A DNA stretch of 64,000 nt from Enterococcus sp. 4G2_DIV0659 (lineage in GTDB: Bacteria; Bacillota; Bacilli; Lactobacillales; Enterococcaceae), in contig NZ_NGLE02000001.1 of the NCBI RefSeq assembly GCF_002140715.2, forward strand, positions 3,190,001 through 3,254,000, written 5' to 3'. The number at the start of each line of letters is the position of its first letter. Position 1 is the first letter of the stretch. The position numbers and the translations under genes were made by a program. The notes under the pieces are model-generated. The model saw only the letters and a list, made by a program, of their open reading frames with translations, was not told where the DNA came from and searched no databases. Shown piece by piece: positions 17,336 to 25,143 of the stretch.

Positions 17336-18536
17336 TGAAATTTGGAAAACCTCTTTAAAATCAATCTTAAAAAATAAAAGGCGTAGTTTTTTGACTATGA
17401 TTGGTTTAATTATCGGTGTATCCTCTGTGATTACTATTTTTTCTATTGGTCGTGGGTTTGAGCGATATGCGGCTGATTTTATAGGATTGGATAATTATGA
17501 TTCAAGTATATATTTCAACTTTTCTCCAACTGATCAATCTTTTTATGATACGAATTTACCTTCCTTTTCTGAAAATGACCTTGAGCGAATTGAAAGTGTT
17601 GATGGAGTCAAAGGTGTGGAATACTATGACAATGAAGAAAAAGGTGCCAAGTATTATGCACAAAAAATTGATGAAGCTAGCAGCGCTTCTTCAGAAGGTT
17701 CGTTTAAATTACTAACATCTAAAGGAACGGAAGTAATTTATGGACGAAATATAAATGAAACAGATAATGTGAATCAAAATAAAGTGATGGTTATTAATGA
17801 AAGTATTGCCAAAGCAATAAAAAAAGATAATCCAGAATCACTTGTTGGAAAAAGTTTAACGATTCAAGGTCAATTATTTGAAGTTGTCGGTATTATGGAA
17901 GATAGAGATAACTCAGGTTTTATCACAACACAAGATAATTACGTTGTGGTAGAAGTTCCTCAGGCAAGTTATGAAGAGTATTTTGATAATCCTAAAGATT
18001 CGATTTTAATTCGATTGGCTACGAACGCAGACCCAAAATCAGTAACAAAAGATATTGAGAAAATACTGGATAAATATGGCTCTGTTAGAAGTATGGGGGC
18101 TTATAAAAGCCAAGATTTAGCAGGACAAGTAAAGCAACTTAGAACAATTTTGACTGGCATTACTGTTTTGGTTTCAGTTATTGGTGGTATTTCGTTATTT
18201 ATTTCTGGGATCGGGGTAATGAACATGATTTATATTTCAGTCTCTGAACGAACGAAGGAAATTGGCGTACGCCGTGCCATGGGCGGAACTAAAAATAATA
18301 TTATGATGCAATTCCTTTTAGAAGGAATCACATTAACTTTGATAGGTGGAATAATTGGATATGTAGTTGGTCTGTTGATTGGTTATTTAGTTGGAGCAGT
18401 CACACCATTTACTATTGTTCCGGATCTTTTTACAGCTATGCTCGCATTAGCTTTATCAGTAGGAATTGGTTTACTCTTTAGCTGGCTTCCAGCAAAAAGC
18501 GCTTCTAAAAAAGATATCGTTTCATTGATTCGTTAA
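17325..18536 (+). CDS. MacB-type ABC transporter permease
   Basis: Permease of 404 residues. An N-terminal helix (about 20-40) is followed by a large extracellular MacB periplasmic-core domain (about 45-265). Three C-terminal FtsX-type helices follow, with the SERTKEIGVRRAMGG coupling motif between them. The ATG at 17325 has GGAGGGG upstream and overlaps the ATPase gene; the longer frame has no site. It completes the adaptor-ATPase-permease operon. Confidence 0.9.
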   Translation: MRFSEIWKTSLKSILKNKRRSFLTMIGLIIGVSSVITIFSIGRGFERYAADFIGLDNYDSSIYFNFSPTDQSFYDTNLPSFSENDLERIESVDGVKGVEYYDNEEKGAKYYAQKIDEASSASSEGSFKLLTSKGTEVIYGRNINETDNVNQNKVMVINESIAKAIKKDNPESLVGKSLTIQGQLFEVVGIMEDRDNSGFITTQDNYVVVEVPQASYEEYFDNPKDSILIRLATNADPKSVTKDIEKILDKYGSVRSMGAYKSQDLAGQVKQLRTILTGITVLVSVIGGISLFISGIGVMNMIYISVSERTKEIGVRRAMGGTKNNIMMQFLLEGITLTLIGGIIGYVVGLLIGYLVGAVTPFTIVPDLFTAMLALALSVGIGLLFSWLPAKSASKKDIVSLIR

Positions 18537-18845
18537 AGAGGAAAATGCAGTTGAAATTAAGAGGAGCGAATTTCTTTTAAATACATCGCGTAAAGGTGCG
18601 GAATATTATTAATGGTCACATGACCTGCAAAAAAGAAGTCAGAAACGTGCTGAAAAAGACGGTTCTGACTTTTTTCATTAAGCAGACAAACATATTCTTT
18701 TCTAAAGATAGAAGTAAGAATCGTAGAGATACTGATCTATTGGAGTAAACTCCAAGTCATTAAGAAAGTTTGTCAAGTAAGAGACAATTGTTTTATAATA
18801 AAATAGACGAGATGTTTTAAAAATAGTGTAAAGGAGGTAGCAGAC
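18537..18845. other. intergenic stretch: terminator and MerR leader
   Basis: The first 95 bp hold no gene beyond a tiny frame at 18547 (MQLKLRGANFF) with a GAGGA site, perhaps a remnant. The efflux-operon terminator is at 18636-18676. The remainder is AT-rich leader for the MerR gene, with AAAGGAGG just before it. Confidence 0.5.
18636..18676 (+). terminator. efflux operon terminator
   Basis: AAGTCAGAA (18636-18644) pairs with TTCTGACTT (18663-18671), followed by a T run. Confidence 0.8.
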
Positions 18846-19259
18846 ATGAACATAAAAAAAGCAAGTGAATTAAGTGGTGTTACTGCAGATACTATCCGAT
18901 ACTATGAACGAATTGGATTGATTCCACCTGTAAAACGTAGTGCTAATGGGATTCGTGATTTTGACGAAGAGGATTTGCGTTGGATTGTATTTAGTCGTCA
19001 AATGAGAAAAGCCGGATTATCTATTGAATCTTTGGTGGATTATTTGACGTTATTTCAAGCAGGAAGTGAAACAGTTCCTGCACGGAAAGAAATCATTGCT
19101 GATCAAATCAAGGAATTAAAGGAGAAGGCATTAGAATTAAACACAGCGATTGAACGATTGGAATTTAAATTGGTTAATTATGATGAGCACATGATTCCAG
19201 TTGAAAATACCTTAAGAGACTTTAATCAAAATAGACAACAAAAGATAAACAGCTTCTAA
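18846..19259 (+). CDS. MerR-family regulator (AdhR/NmlR-like)
   Basis: Protein of 137 residues with an N-terminal MerR helix-turn-helix (KKASELSGVTADTIRYYERIGLIPP) and a C-terminal dimerising coiled coil (about 80-120). No cysteine is present, so it is not a thiol-based metal sensor. AAAGGAGG precedes the ATG at 18846. The next operon carries a MerR-style promoter, so it probably activates the aldo/keto reductase operon in response to electrophiles or carbonyls (inference from the family). Confidence 0.88.
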   Translation: MNIKKASELSGVTADTIRYYERIGLIPPVKRSANGIRDFDEEDLRWIVFSRQMRKAGLSIESLVDYLTLFQAGSETVPARKEIIADQIKELKEKALELNTAIERLEFKLVNYDEHMIPVENTLRDFNQNRQQKINSF

Positions 19260-19290
19260 CCGATTTGGTTTAGAAGTTTTTTTATTTTTC
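19252..19290 (+). terminator. terminator overlapping the merR stop codon
   Basis: CTTCTAACC (19253-19261) pairs with GGTTTAGAAG (19267-19276), followed by T-rich sequence. The 5' arm includes the TAA stop. Confidence 0.75.
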
Positions 19291-19301
19291 GGATAAACCT
19301 C

Positions 19302-19332
19302 TTGACTTAGAGTTCACTTAAAGAGTTAGACT
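19302..19332 (+). promoter_or_regulatory. MerR-type promoter/operator (19-bp spacer)
   Basis: TTGACT (19302-19307) and TAGACT (19327-19332) are separated by 19 bp, the overlong spacer typical of MerR-activated promoters. Within it CTTAGAGT and ACTTAAAG form an imperfect dyad. Confidence 0.7.
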
Positions 19333-19374
19333 ATGATTAGTGGTAAAAAAGAATCACCACAAGGAGGAAATGCT

Positions 19375-20358
19375 ATGAACTATGTAAAATTTGGAAATAC
19401 AGGTATGGAAGTGTCAAGAATTTGTCTAGGTGCAATGGGCTTTGGCGATCCAAATAGCGGATTTCATGAGTGGGTCTTGGAGGAAGAAGAGAGTAAAAAA
19501 GTAATCAAAAAAGCTCTGGAGTTAGGAATTAATTTCTTTGATACAGCGAATGTATACTCATATGGTGCAAGTGAACGAATTCTTGGTAAAGCACTAAACG
19601 AATATGCCAATCGAGATGAAATAGTGGTTGCTACAAAGCTGTTTACTACAATGAAGAAAAATGTACCAAACAGCGGCGGACTTTCTCGAAAAGAAATCTT
19701 CCATCAAATCGATGCTAGCTTAGAGCGTTTGGGGATGGACTATGTTGATTTATATATTATTCATCGTTGGGATTACAACACACCCATTGAAGAAACGATG
19801 GAAGCTTTACATGATGTCGTGAAATCTGGCAAGGTCCGCTACATTGGTGCTTCTGCCATGTTTGCATGGCAGTTTGCCAAGGCTCAGGCGGTCGCAGAAA
19901 AAAATGGTTGGACTAAATTTGTTTCCATGCAAAACCACTTAAATCTTTTGTATCGAGAAGAAGAAAGAGAAATGCTGCCTTTATGTCAGGATCAAAAAAT
20001 TGCAGTTACACCATATAGCCCATTAGCATCTGGACGTTTGACTCGTGATTGGAGTGCACAAACAAAGCGTTTTGAAACAGATAAAATGGCGCAGTCAAAA
20101 TATGATACAACAGCAGATCAAGATCGCATCATTGTGGAACGAGTTGCTGAAATTGCGGAAAAACGCGGTGTTGAACGGGTGCAAGTAGCTCTTGCTTGGT
20201 TACTTCAAAAAGAACCAGTAGTCGCACCGATTATTGGCGCAACAAAAGAAAGTCATTTAACGAATGCTATTCCAGCTTTGGATTTAATGTTAACTGAAGA
20301 AGAAGTGGCATTTCTAGAAGAACCTTATGTACCACATGTAATTGTTGGACATAAATAA
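19375..20358 (+). CDS. aldo/keto reductase
   Basis: NAD(P)H-dependent oxidoreductase of 328 residues. The catalytic region includes FDTANVYSYGASE (Asp and Tyr) and YIIHRWDYNTP, in the YajO/GSP69-like branch. The C-terminal IIGATKESHL region binds NADPH. AAGGAGG before the ATG at 19375 decides the start; the frame from 19333 overlaps the promoter. It heads a three-gene operon under MerR-type control. Confidence 0.9.
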   Translation: MNYVKFGNTGMEVSRICLGAMGFGDPNSGFHEWVLEEEESKKVIKKALELGINFFDTANVYSYGASERILGKALNEYANRDEIVVATKLFTTMKKNVPNSGGLSRKEIFHQIDASLERLGMDYVDLYIIHRWDYNTPIEETMEALHDVVKSGKVRYIGASAMFAWQFAKAQAVAEKNGWTKFVSMQNHLNLLYREEEREMLPLCQDQKIAVTPYSPLASGRLTRDWSAQTKRFETDKMAQSKYDTTADQDRIIVERVAEIAEKRGVERVQVALAWLLQKEPVVAPIIGATKESHLTNAIPALDLMLTEEEVAFLEEPYVPHVIVGHK

Positions 20359-20393
20359 ACGTATATATTTTATCATGGGTGGAGGAAGAAACG

Positions 20394-20810
20394 ATGGCAA
20401 AATTCGAAGCAGTAAAAAACGGTGTGATTTTTCCTGCGGGAGAAAAAAATGAAACCTATGCACGCTATTTTATTGGTCAAAGCTACTTAAAAAACTTGGT
20501 TACAGATCCTAAGATCAATGTTGGTGTAGGCAATGTGACCTTTGAACCAGGTTGTCGTAATAATTGGCATATCCATCATGACGGATTTCAACTTTTATTA
20601 GTAACGGGAGGCGAAGGCTGGTATCAAGAAGAGGGGGAAACTGCCCAATTTTTAACCGCTGGAGATGTTATTGTTACGTATGATGGTGTAAAACATTGGC
20701 ATGGTGCGACAAAAGATAGTTGGTTTGAGCATATAGCCATTACTGCTGGAACACCCGAATGGTTAGAGCCTGTTTCAGATGAAGTGTATGATGTGTTAAA
20801 AAATGAATAA
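20394..20810 (+). CDS. cupin-domain protein
   Basis: Single-cupin protein of 138 residues. Motif 1 is GCRNNWHIHHDGFQLLLVTGGEG with three His and motif 2 is GDVIVTYDGVKHWHGA, giving a probable metal site. GGAGGAAG precedes the ATG at 20394. It lies between the aldo/keto reductase and the carboxymuconolactone decarboxylase-like gene, a common trio in Lactobacillales. The substrate is unknown. Confidence 0.88.
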   Translation: MAKFEAVKNGVIFPAGEKNETYARYFIGQSYLKNLVTDPKINVGVGNVTFEPGCRNNWHIHHDGFQLLLVTGGEGWYQEEGETAQFLTAGDVIVTYDGVKHWHGATKDSWFEHIAITAGTPEWLEPVSDEVYDVLKNE

Positions 20811-20829
20811 AAGATGGGAGTCCTACTTA

Positions 20830-21144
20830 ATGAAAAAACAAACTGCTGGTAGAGATTGTTTAGGAGCATTTGCGCCTAAGTTTGCGGAAATGAATGATGA
20901 TGTCTTATTTGGTGAAATCTGGTCCAGAGAAGGGCAACTTTCAGCAAGGGATCGTAGTTTGATCACTTGTGCTAGTTTACTAACACAAGGGGCAGCGCAA
21001 TTAGAAGCCCATATAAAAATAGCAAAGCAAAATGGTGTGACGAAAGAAGAAATAGTAGAGGTGATTACTCATTTAGCTTTTTATGCAGGATGGCCAAAAG
21101 CATGGTCAGCATTTGCTTTTGCAGAAGAGATTTATAGTGACTAG
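20830..21144 (+). CDS. carboxymuconolactone decarboxylase-like (CMD/AhpD-fold) protein
   Basis: Helical CMD-fold protein of 104 residues (ARDRSLITCASLLTQGAAQLEAHIKIA, then EVITHLAFYAGWP). The CxxC pair of AhpD is absent, so peroxidase-reductant activity is unlikely. GGGAG precedes the ATG at 20830. It is the last gene of the MerR-controlled operon. Confidence 0.85.
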   Translation: MKKQTAGRDCLGAFAPKFAEMNDDVLFGEIWSREGQLSARDRSLITCASLLTQGAAQLEAHIKIAKQNGVTKEEIVEVITHLAFYAGWPKAWSAFAFAEEIYSD

Positions 21145-21159
21145 AAAATAGCTATTCAA

Positions 21160-21200
21160 AAAAGAAGTGGTTGAAATGTTATTTCGCCAGTTCTTTTTTG
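21160..21200 (+). terminator. operon terminator
   Basis: AAAAGAAGTGG (21160-21170) pairs with CCAGTTCTTTT (21187-21197), with one mismatch and a T run. Confidence 0.7.
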
Positions 21201-21372
21201 TATTTTCAGAATAGACTACGTTTAGATCTTTTCTTTTTTGTTAAATTTTATTCTAAAGTGAAGAATAGTCAGGGGGAAGCAGGGTAAAATAGTAAGCAGG
21301 ACAAAATCATGTGGCTTAATAGACAATTCTATGTATGTTAAGTTTATTTTATTACTAAGAAAGTAGGTTATT

Positions 21373-22059
21373 ATGAGAAAACGAGCGATCTTGATTATTC
21401 ATGGGTTCGGGGGAAATGAGAAAGAAATTTTATATTTACATGAATACTTAAAGAAAAACAACCTCGCATCTTTTTGGATACGATTAACTGGGCATGATGG
21501 AAATAAACAAAATTTTTCAAAAGCGACTGCTGATCAATGGATAGCGGATGTTACAAGTAAATTAAATGAACTTGAAAAAACGTATACAGCGATTACATGT
21601 ATTGGTTTTTCAATGGGGGGATTATTGGCCATTCAACTCTCCCAAAGAAAATCAGTAGATCAACTAATTTTATGCAGTACACCAATCTATTTGTATAACG
21701 CTAAAGTAATTATACAAGATATTATAGAAGGCGTGTTATACAAAAAACAAGAGCAATTGGCTTACTATTTTCGTTCAGCTCAAACAACGTCTATTCGTTC
21801 TTGCTTTCAATTTTTGTCGTTACTTCAAAAAACAAAGAAAAAATTGAAAAACAATACACAATTCTTGAGTGACAAAAAAATATTGATTTTACAAAATAGA
21901 AAAGATGAAACGACTCATTTTAAAAGTGCATACTATTTAGCGAAAGCTGGTAGTACAAATGTAACTTTAAAAATGTATGAGAATGGAAGACATCAGTTAT
22001 TTTTGGGTGAAAATAAAAATATGGCTGTGGAAGATATCAAAAAATTCATTTTTAAATAA
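21373..22059 (+). CDS. alpha/beta hydrolase, carboxylesterase-like
   Basis: Cytoplasmic hydrolase of 228 residues resembling the Est30 monoacyl-esterase family. It has the HGFGG oxyanion motif (residues 10-14), the nucleophile Ser in GFSMGG, Asp in NRKDETTH and His in GRHQLFL. A weak site precedes the ATG at 21373. It is monocistronic. The stop codon is followed in the same frame by 41 open codons (see findings). Confidence 0.85.
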   Translation: MRKRAILIIHGFGGNEKEILYLHEYLKKNNLASFWIRLTGHDGNKQNFSKATADQWIADVTSKLNELEKTYTAITCIGFSMGGLLAIQLSQRKSVDQLILCSTPIYLYNAKVIIQDIIEGVLYKKQEQLAYYFRSAQTTSIRSCFQFLSLLQKTKKKLKNNTQFLSDKKILILQNRKDETTHFKSAYYLAKAGSTNVTLKMYENGRHQLFLGENKNMAVEDIKKFIFK

Positions 22060-22335
22060 ACACGAGGTACGAAACTTTCAGGTTCATTTAAATCGTTTTT
22101 AGATGGAATTTATGTATCTTGCTATAACGATGGAAGCGAGATATTAAGTAATGGTAAAAAAATAATGTTTTTCCTAATCAACTAGACGAAGAGAATTCAT
22201 TGCATTTCTGCGAATTTGCAGAAAAGGAACTAAATGTAACCAGATTTTAGGTGTTGTGACAGCAAAAAATTAAGCATGTGCAGGTATAACTTGCGGGTTT
22301 GCTTCTTATTTTTCTCAAACATATAATAAAAAGTA
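22060..22335. other. intergenic stretch downstream of the esterase
   Basis: No gene is supported. An in-frame stretch of 41 codons (22060-22185) without a start codon looks protein-like but is unidentified. TTTCTGC and GCAGAAA (22205-22224) form a hairpin. AAGCA...GCTT at about 22272-22304, with a following T-rich run, is a probable esterase terminator. Confidence 0.5.
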
Positions 22336-22436
22336 TTGCATGGATGGCATTTATATAGTAAGATGAGTAGGTCTGAAAAATCAATACCTTTACAAATAAC
22401 TATCCTTGTCCCACTTCTATTGAAGTGGGCTTTTAT
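22336..22436 (+). ncRNA. candidate small RNA upstream of csp (relative of the tandem pair)
   Basis: TTGCAT (22336-22341), a 17-nt spacer and TAAGAT (22359-22364) make a promoter. A terminator CCCACTTC/GAAGTGGG (22410-22429) with a T run follows only about 40 nt after the expected start near 22371. No ORF fits between. The segment ACTATCCTTGTCCCACTTC resembles ACTCCTTTTCCCATCTTC of the tandem sRNAs at 23091 and 23318. The predicted RNA is about 65 nt. Confidence 0.55.
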
Positions 22437-22508
22437 ATTGTTTTTTAGAGAGAACTTAATTAGGGAAATGTATGAATATTAGTATTTTCTCATAAAAGGA
22501 TAAAAGTG

Positions 22509-22667
22509 TTTACTTCTACATAGTTGAGACGTATAATCATAAATGTAGTATAATTGTAATATTAAATTAATAGGTCATTTCATTCGTAAGGGTGGTTTAA
22601 TTCCTCTTTTTTTTATCACAAAGGTATTGCAAATTAATCGTGCAAAAGCACTAGGAGGAACACATTT
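22509..22667 (+). promoter_or_regulatory. csp promoter and long 5' leader
   Basis: TTTACT (22509-22514), a 17-nt spacer and TATAAT (22532-22537) give a strong promoter; a second TATAAT lies at 22549-22554. The leader of 105-125 nt before the start codon is typical of cold-shock genes whose mRNA structure responds to temperature. Confidence 0.65.
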
Positions 22668-22868
22668 ATGAATACAGGTACAGTGAAATGGTTTAACGCA
22701 GACAAAGGTTTTGGCTTTATTACTCAAGATAACGGAACTGATTTATTTGCTCATTTTTCAGCAATTCAAGGTGATGGATTTAAATCTTTAGACGAAGGTC
22801 AAAGCGTATCATTTGATATTGAAGAAGGTCAACGTGGACCACAAGCAGTAAATATCGTAAAAAACTAA
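22668..22868 (+). CDS. cold-shock protein (CspA family)
   Basis: RNA-chaperone cold-shock domain protein of 66 residues. RNP1 is KGFGFI at 13-18 and RNP2 is LFAHF at 26-30. AGGAGG precedes the ATG at 22668. Length is standard. It is monocistronic with a long leader and a strong terminator, and is flanked on both sides by candidate sRNA genes. Confidence 0.96.
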   Translation: MNTGTVKWFNADKGFGFITQDNGTDLFAHFSAIQGDGFKSLDEGQSVSFDIEEGQRGPQAVNIVKN

Positions 22869-22881
22869 TTTGAATGTTTAT

Positions 22882-22910
22882 AACGATCCCATTTCGGGGT
22901 CGTTTTTTAT
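22882..22910 (+). terminator. csp terminator
   Basis: AACGATCCC (22882-22890) pairs with GGGGTCGTT (22896-22904), followed by T6. Confidence 0.85.
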
Positions 22911-23090
22911 TTTACAGAGTGATGGAAAGCACCAATTAATTATGTAAGAGAATATCTTTTTAAATTATTATTTGGAATAGAAAATTTTGTATTTTTAAGT
23001 AATGAAATTCTTTTTATATTTTTTTAAAAAAATGTAAATTTCAGAGGCTTATTAGTTGATATTTATTTTAAAAAATAGTATTATAAATTC

Positions 23091-23178
23091 ATACCAACAA
23101 CAACCCTTTTTATTTTTTCATTTTACTCTTTTAGAGTAAAACTCCTTTTCCCATCTTCAATAGAAGATGGGATTTTTT
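23091..23178 (+). ncRNA. predicted small RNA, copy 1
   Basis: Promoter TTGATA (23056-23061), 17-nt spacer, TATTAT (23079-23084). The predicted ~88-nt RNA starts near 23091 with an unstructured ACCAACAACAACCC. It then forms a hairpin TTTTACTC/GAGTAAAA and exposes ACTCCTTTT. It ends in the terminator CCCATCTTC/GAAGATGGG plus T6. There is no ribosome site or ORF. The CU-rich ACUCCUUUU can pair with Shine-Dalgarno sequences. Target regulation is inference. Confidence 0.8.
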
Positions 23179-23317
23179 ATTATTGATAAATTTAGAATGT
23201 TACACGAACTAAAAGTTAAATGAATACTTGTTAATATTTAGTTTATTTACATTTTAATAAAAAAATAGTCAAGGCTTATTAGTTGATATTTATTTTGAAA
23301 AATAGTATTATAAATTC

Positions 23318-23404
23318 ATACCAACAACAACCCTTTTTATTTTTTCATTTTACTCTTTAGAGTAAAACTCCTTTTCCCATCTTCAATAGAAGATGGGATT
23401 TTTA
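23318..23404 (+). ncRNA. predicted small RNA, copy 2
   Basis: Same layout as copy 1. TTGATA (23283-23288), 17-nt spacer, TATTAT (23306-23311), start near 23318. The two hairpins and the CTCCTTTT linker are identical apart from one loop T. Preservation of promoter, linker and terminator in both copies argues that both are functional. Confidence 0.8.
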
Positions 23405-23465
23405 TGTTTTAGTTTTTAAAAAAGTGAAAATATGTAATTAATATTTATATTTCAATAGAATAAAT

Positions 23466-23508
23466 AAAAGGGAGCATAAAACGGATTAGGTTTTATGTTC
23501 CCTTTTCA
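23466..23508. terminator. bidirectional terminator
   Basis: AAAAGGGAGCATAAAAC (23466-23482) pairs with GTTTTATGTTCCCTTTT (23490-23506). It serves the potassium transporter gene and any transcript leaving the sRNA pair. Confidence 0.85.
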
Positions 23509-23517
23509 ATATAATCA

Positions 23518-24882
23518 TTATCCAATCATAACACTCTCATCTGGATACTTGTATTTTGCTTGCTGCTTTTGTCCTTTAGTCAAAAGTGAAAAGCCCACAG
23601 TATAAATGCCTACTCTACCAATATACATCATCAACATAATGATCACTTTTCCTATAGAAGTAAGTTCAGGAGTTAATCCCATTGTTAAGCCTACCGTGCC
23701 AAAAGCTGAAAAAACTTCAAAAGCAACATATTCAATTCCGGAAGATTCTGGAATATTTTCAGTAACGGTTAAAAGCATAATTGAAAGGACGCAAAGCGTC
23801 AAAGTGATAAAAAATAATGTCAGGGCACGAAATACGGTACTATTTCGAATCGTGCGTCCTTGGAATTCAGCTCGTGTACGCCCTTTAAAAATTGAAACGA
23901 TTTGAATTACTAATACGGCGAAAGTTGTGGTTTTCAGTCCGCCAGCTGTGGAACCGGAAGTTCCTCCAATATACATTAAAAAGATTGTTGTAATAAGTCC
24001 TGCATTCGTCATTTGCATATAATCAATCGAGTAGTAACCAGCAGTTCTTGGCGTTACAGACATAAAAAAAGTGTTTGCCACACGGTCAATAAAGTTGGTT
24101 CCAGTTGTTAAATTGGCTGCATTATGTTCTGTTAAATAAAAAATAATGAAGCCGCCAACCAATAAAGAAACGGTGGTCATCAAAGCGATTTTAGTATGCA
24201 AAGAGAATTTTCGTCTTTCTTTGTAATGCAATAAATCTTGCCAGACAATAAAACCAAGCCCACCTGAAATAATCAATGCTGCTACAACAAGTAAAACAAA
24301 AGGGTTGGATTGATAAGGGGTCAAACTGTCACCAAGCAAATCAAAACCAGCATTACAAAAACTTGAAATGGAGTGGAATAGTCCAAAAAATAATCCCTTT
24401 TTCCATCCAAATTCTGGAACGAACTGAATTGATAGTAAGATGGCACCGATTAACTGGATAATTGTTGCTAATTTAACAACATACATCATCAGGCGAAAGG
24501 CGCCTGACATATCATCTAGATTAAGAGCCTCACGGAGTAATATTCGAGTGCTCAATGTGATTTTTTTCCTCAAAATGAAATAGAGCATCACAGGCATTGT
24601 CATAAAACCTAAGCCGCCTATTTCAATTAAAATCATAATCACTATCTGTCCATATGCATTCCAGTGTAATGCGGTGTTAAGCGTGGTTAAGCCTGTTACA
24701 CAGACAGCAGATACAGCTGTGAATAAAGCATCAATAAAGGGAGTTGCTTGTCCGCTACGGGAAAACACAGGTAATGTCAAAAGTGTTCCTCCGAGAAAAA
24801 TTAAGAGAATAAAACCTAAAGCGATAATTTGAACGGCGGACAGCCGCTTTTTTATTTTTTGAGTAAATGTCTTCTTTTTCAT
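23518..24882 (-). CDS. KtrB/TrkH-family K+ transporter membrane subunit
   Basis: Potassium-translocating subunit of 454 residues, with four M1-P-M2 repeats. Selectivity-filter segments are visible: VTGLTTL, SFCNAGFDL, PRTAGYYS and FGTVGLTM. This is the KtrB (enterococcal NtpJ-like) class, which works with a cytoplasmic KtrA ring encoded elsewhere. The ATG at 24882 has GAGGTG upstream; the extra 23 codons of the longer frame are polar and lack a site. No ktrA is adjacent. Confidence 0.92.
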   Translation of the reverse strand: MKKKTFTQKIKKRLSAVQIIALGFILLIFLGGTLLTLPVFSRSGQATPFIDALFTAVSAVCVTGLTTLNTALHWNAYGQIVIMILIEIGGLGFMTMPVMLYFILRKKITLSTRILLREALNLDDMSGAFRLMMYVVKLATIIQLIGAILLSIQFVPEFGWKKGLFFGLFHSISSFCNAGFDLLGDSLTPYQSNPFVLLVVAALIISGGLGFIVWQDLLHYKERRKFSLHTKIALMTTVSLLVGGFIIFYLTEHNAANLTTGTNFIDRVANTFFMSVTPRTAGYYSIDYMQMTNAGLITTIFLMYIGGTSGSTAGGLKTTTFAVLVIQIVSIFKGRTRAEFQGRTIRNSTVFRALTLFFITLTLCVLSIMLLTVTENIPESSGIEYVAFEVFSAFGTVGLTMGLTPELTSIGKVIIMLMMYIGRVGIYTVGFSLLTKGQKQQAKYKYPDESVMIG

Positions 24883-25056
24883 TTTCACCTCGACTGAACG
24901 ATTATTTTTAGACAATGGTTCGATTTCATTTGATAAAACTAAGTGTACCATTTTATGGAATAAATTCCAGTAATTTGAGAACGTGGTTAAGTGAATAGCA
25001 CGTTGTTATTTAGCCGTTGAATAAATTAGAAAGGGAAAAAAGTTTTATTTATAAAA

Positions 25057-25124
25057 AGAAAACGCTTGTAAAAAAATAAATAATAGAGTATTATACAAAT
25101 ACAAACAACTTGTATGTACAAGTT
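25057..25124 (+). promoter_or_regulatory. treP promoter with cre-like site and TreR-type operator
   Basis: AGAAAACGCTTGTA (25057-25070) fits the CcpA cre consensus at about 11 of 14 positions. TTGTAA (25066-25071) and TATTAT (25089-25094) form the promoter with a 17-nt spacer. AACTTGTATGTACAAGTT (25107-25124) is a palindrome with 8-bp arms whose core TTGTATGTACAA resembles the TTGTATATACAA operator of GntR-family TreR. Repression by TreR and CcpA is inferred. Confidence 0.65.
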
Positions 25125-25143
25125 AGAAGAGAGGAGCAAGAAC

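Larger units (their letters stand above)
23046..23404 (+). repeat. tandem duplication of a 131-nt sRNA transcription unit
   Basis: Copy 1 (23046-23178) and copy 2 (23273-23404) are identical except for one A/G substitution in the promoter spacer and one missing T in a hairpin loop, plus terminal T-run length. The identity starts just before the -35 and ends at the terminator. The 94 bp between the copies is AT-rich and shows no gene. Confidence 0.9.

Noticed and set aside
23606..23905. 99-residue plus-strand ORF opposite the K+ transporter
   Set aside because: Shadow frame of a strong gene with no ribosome site.
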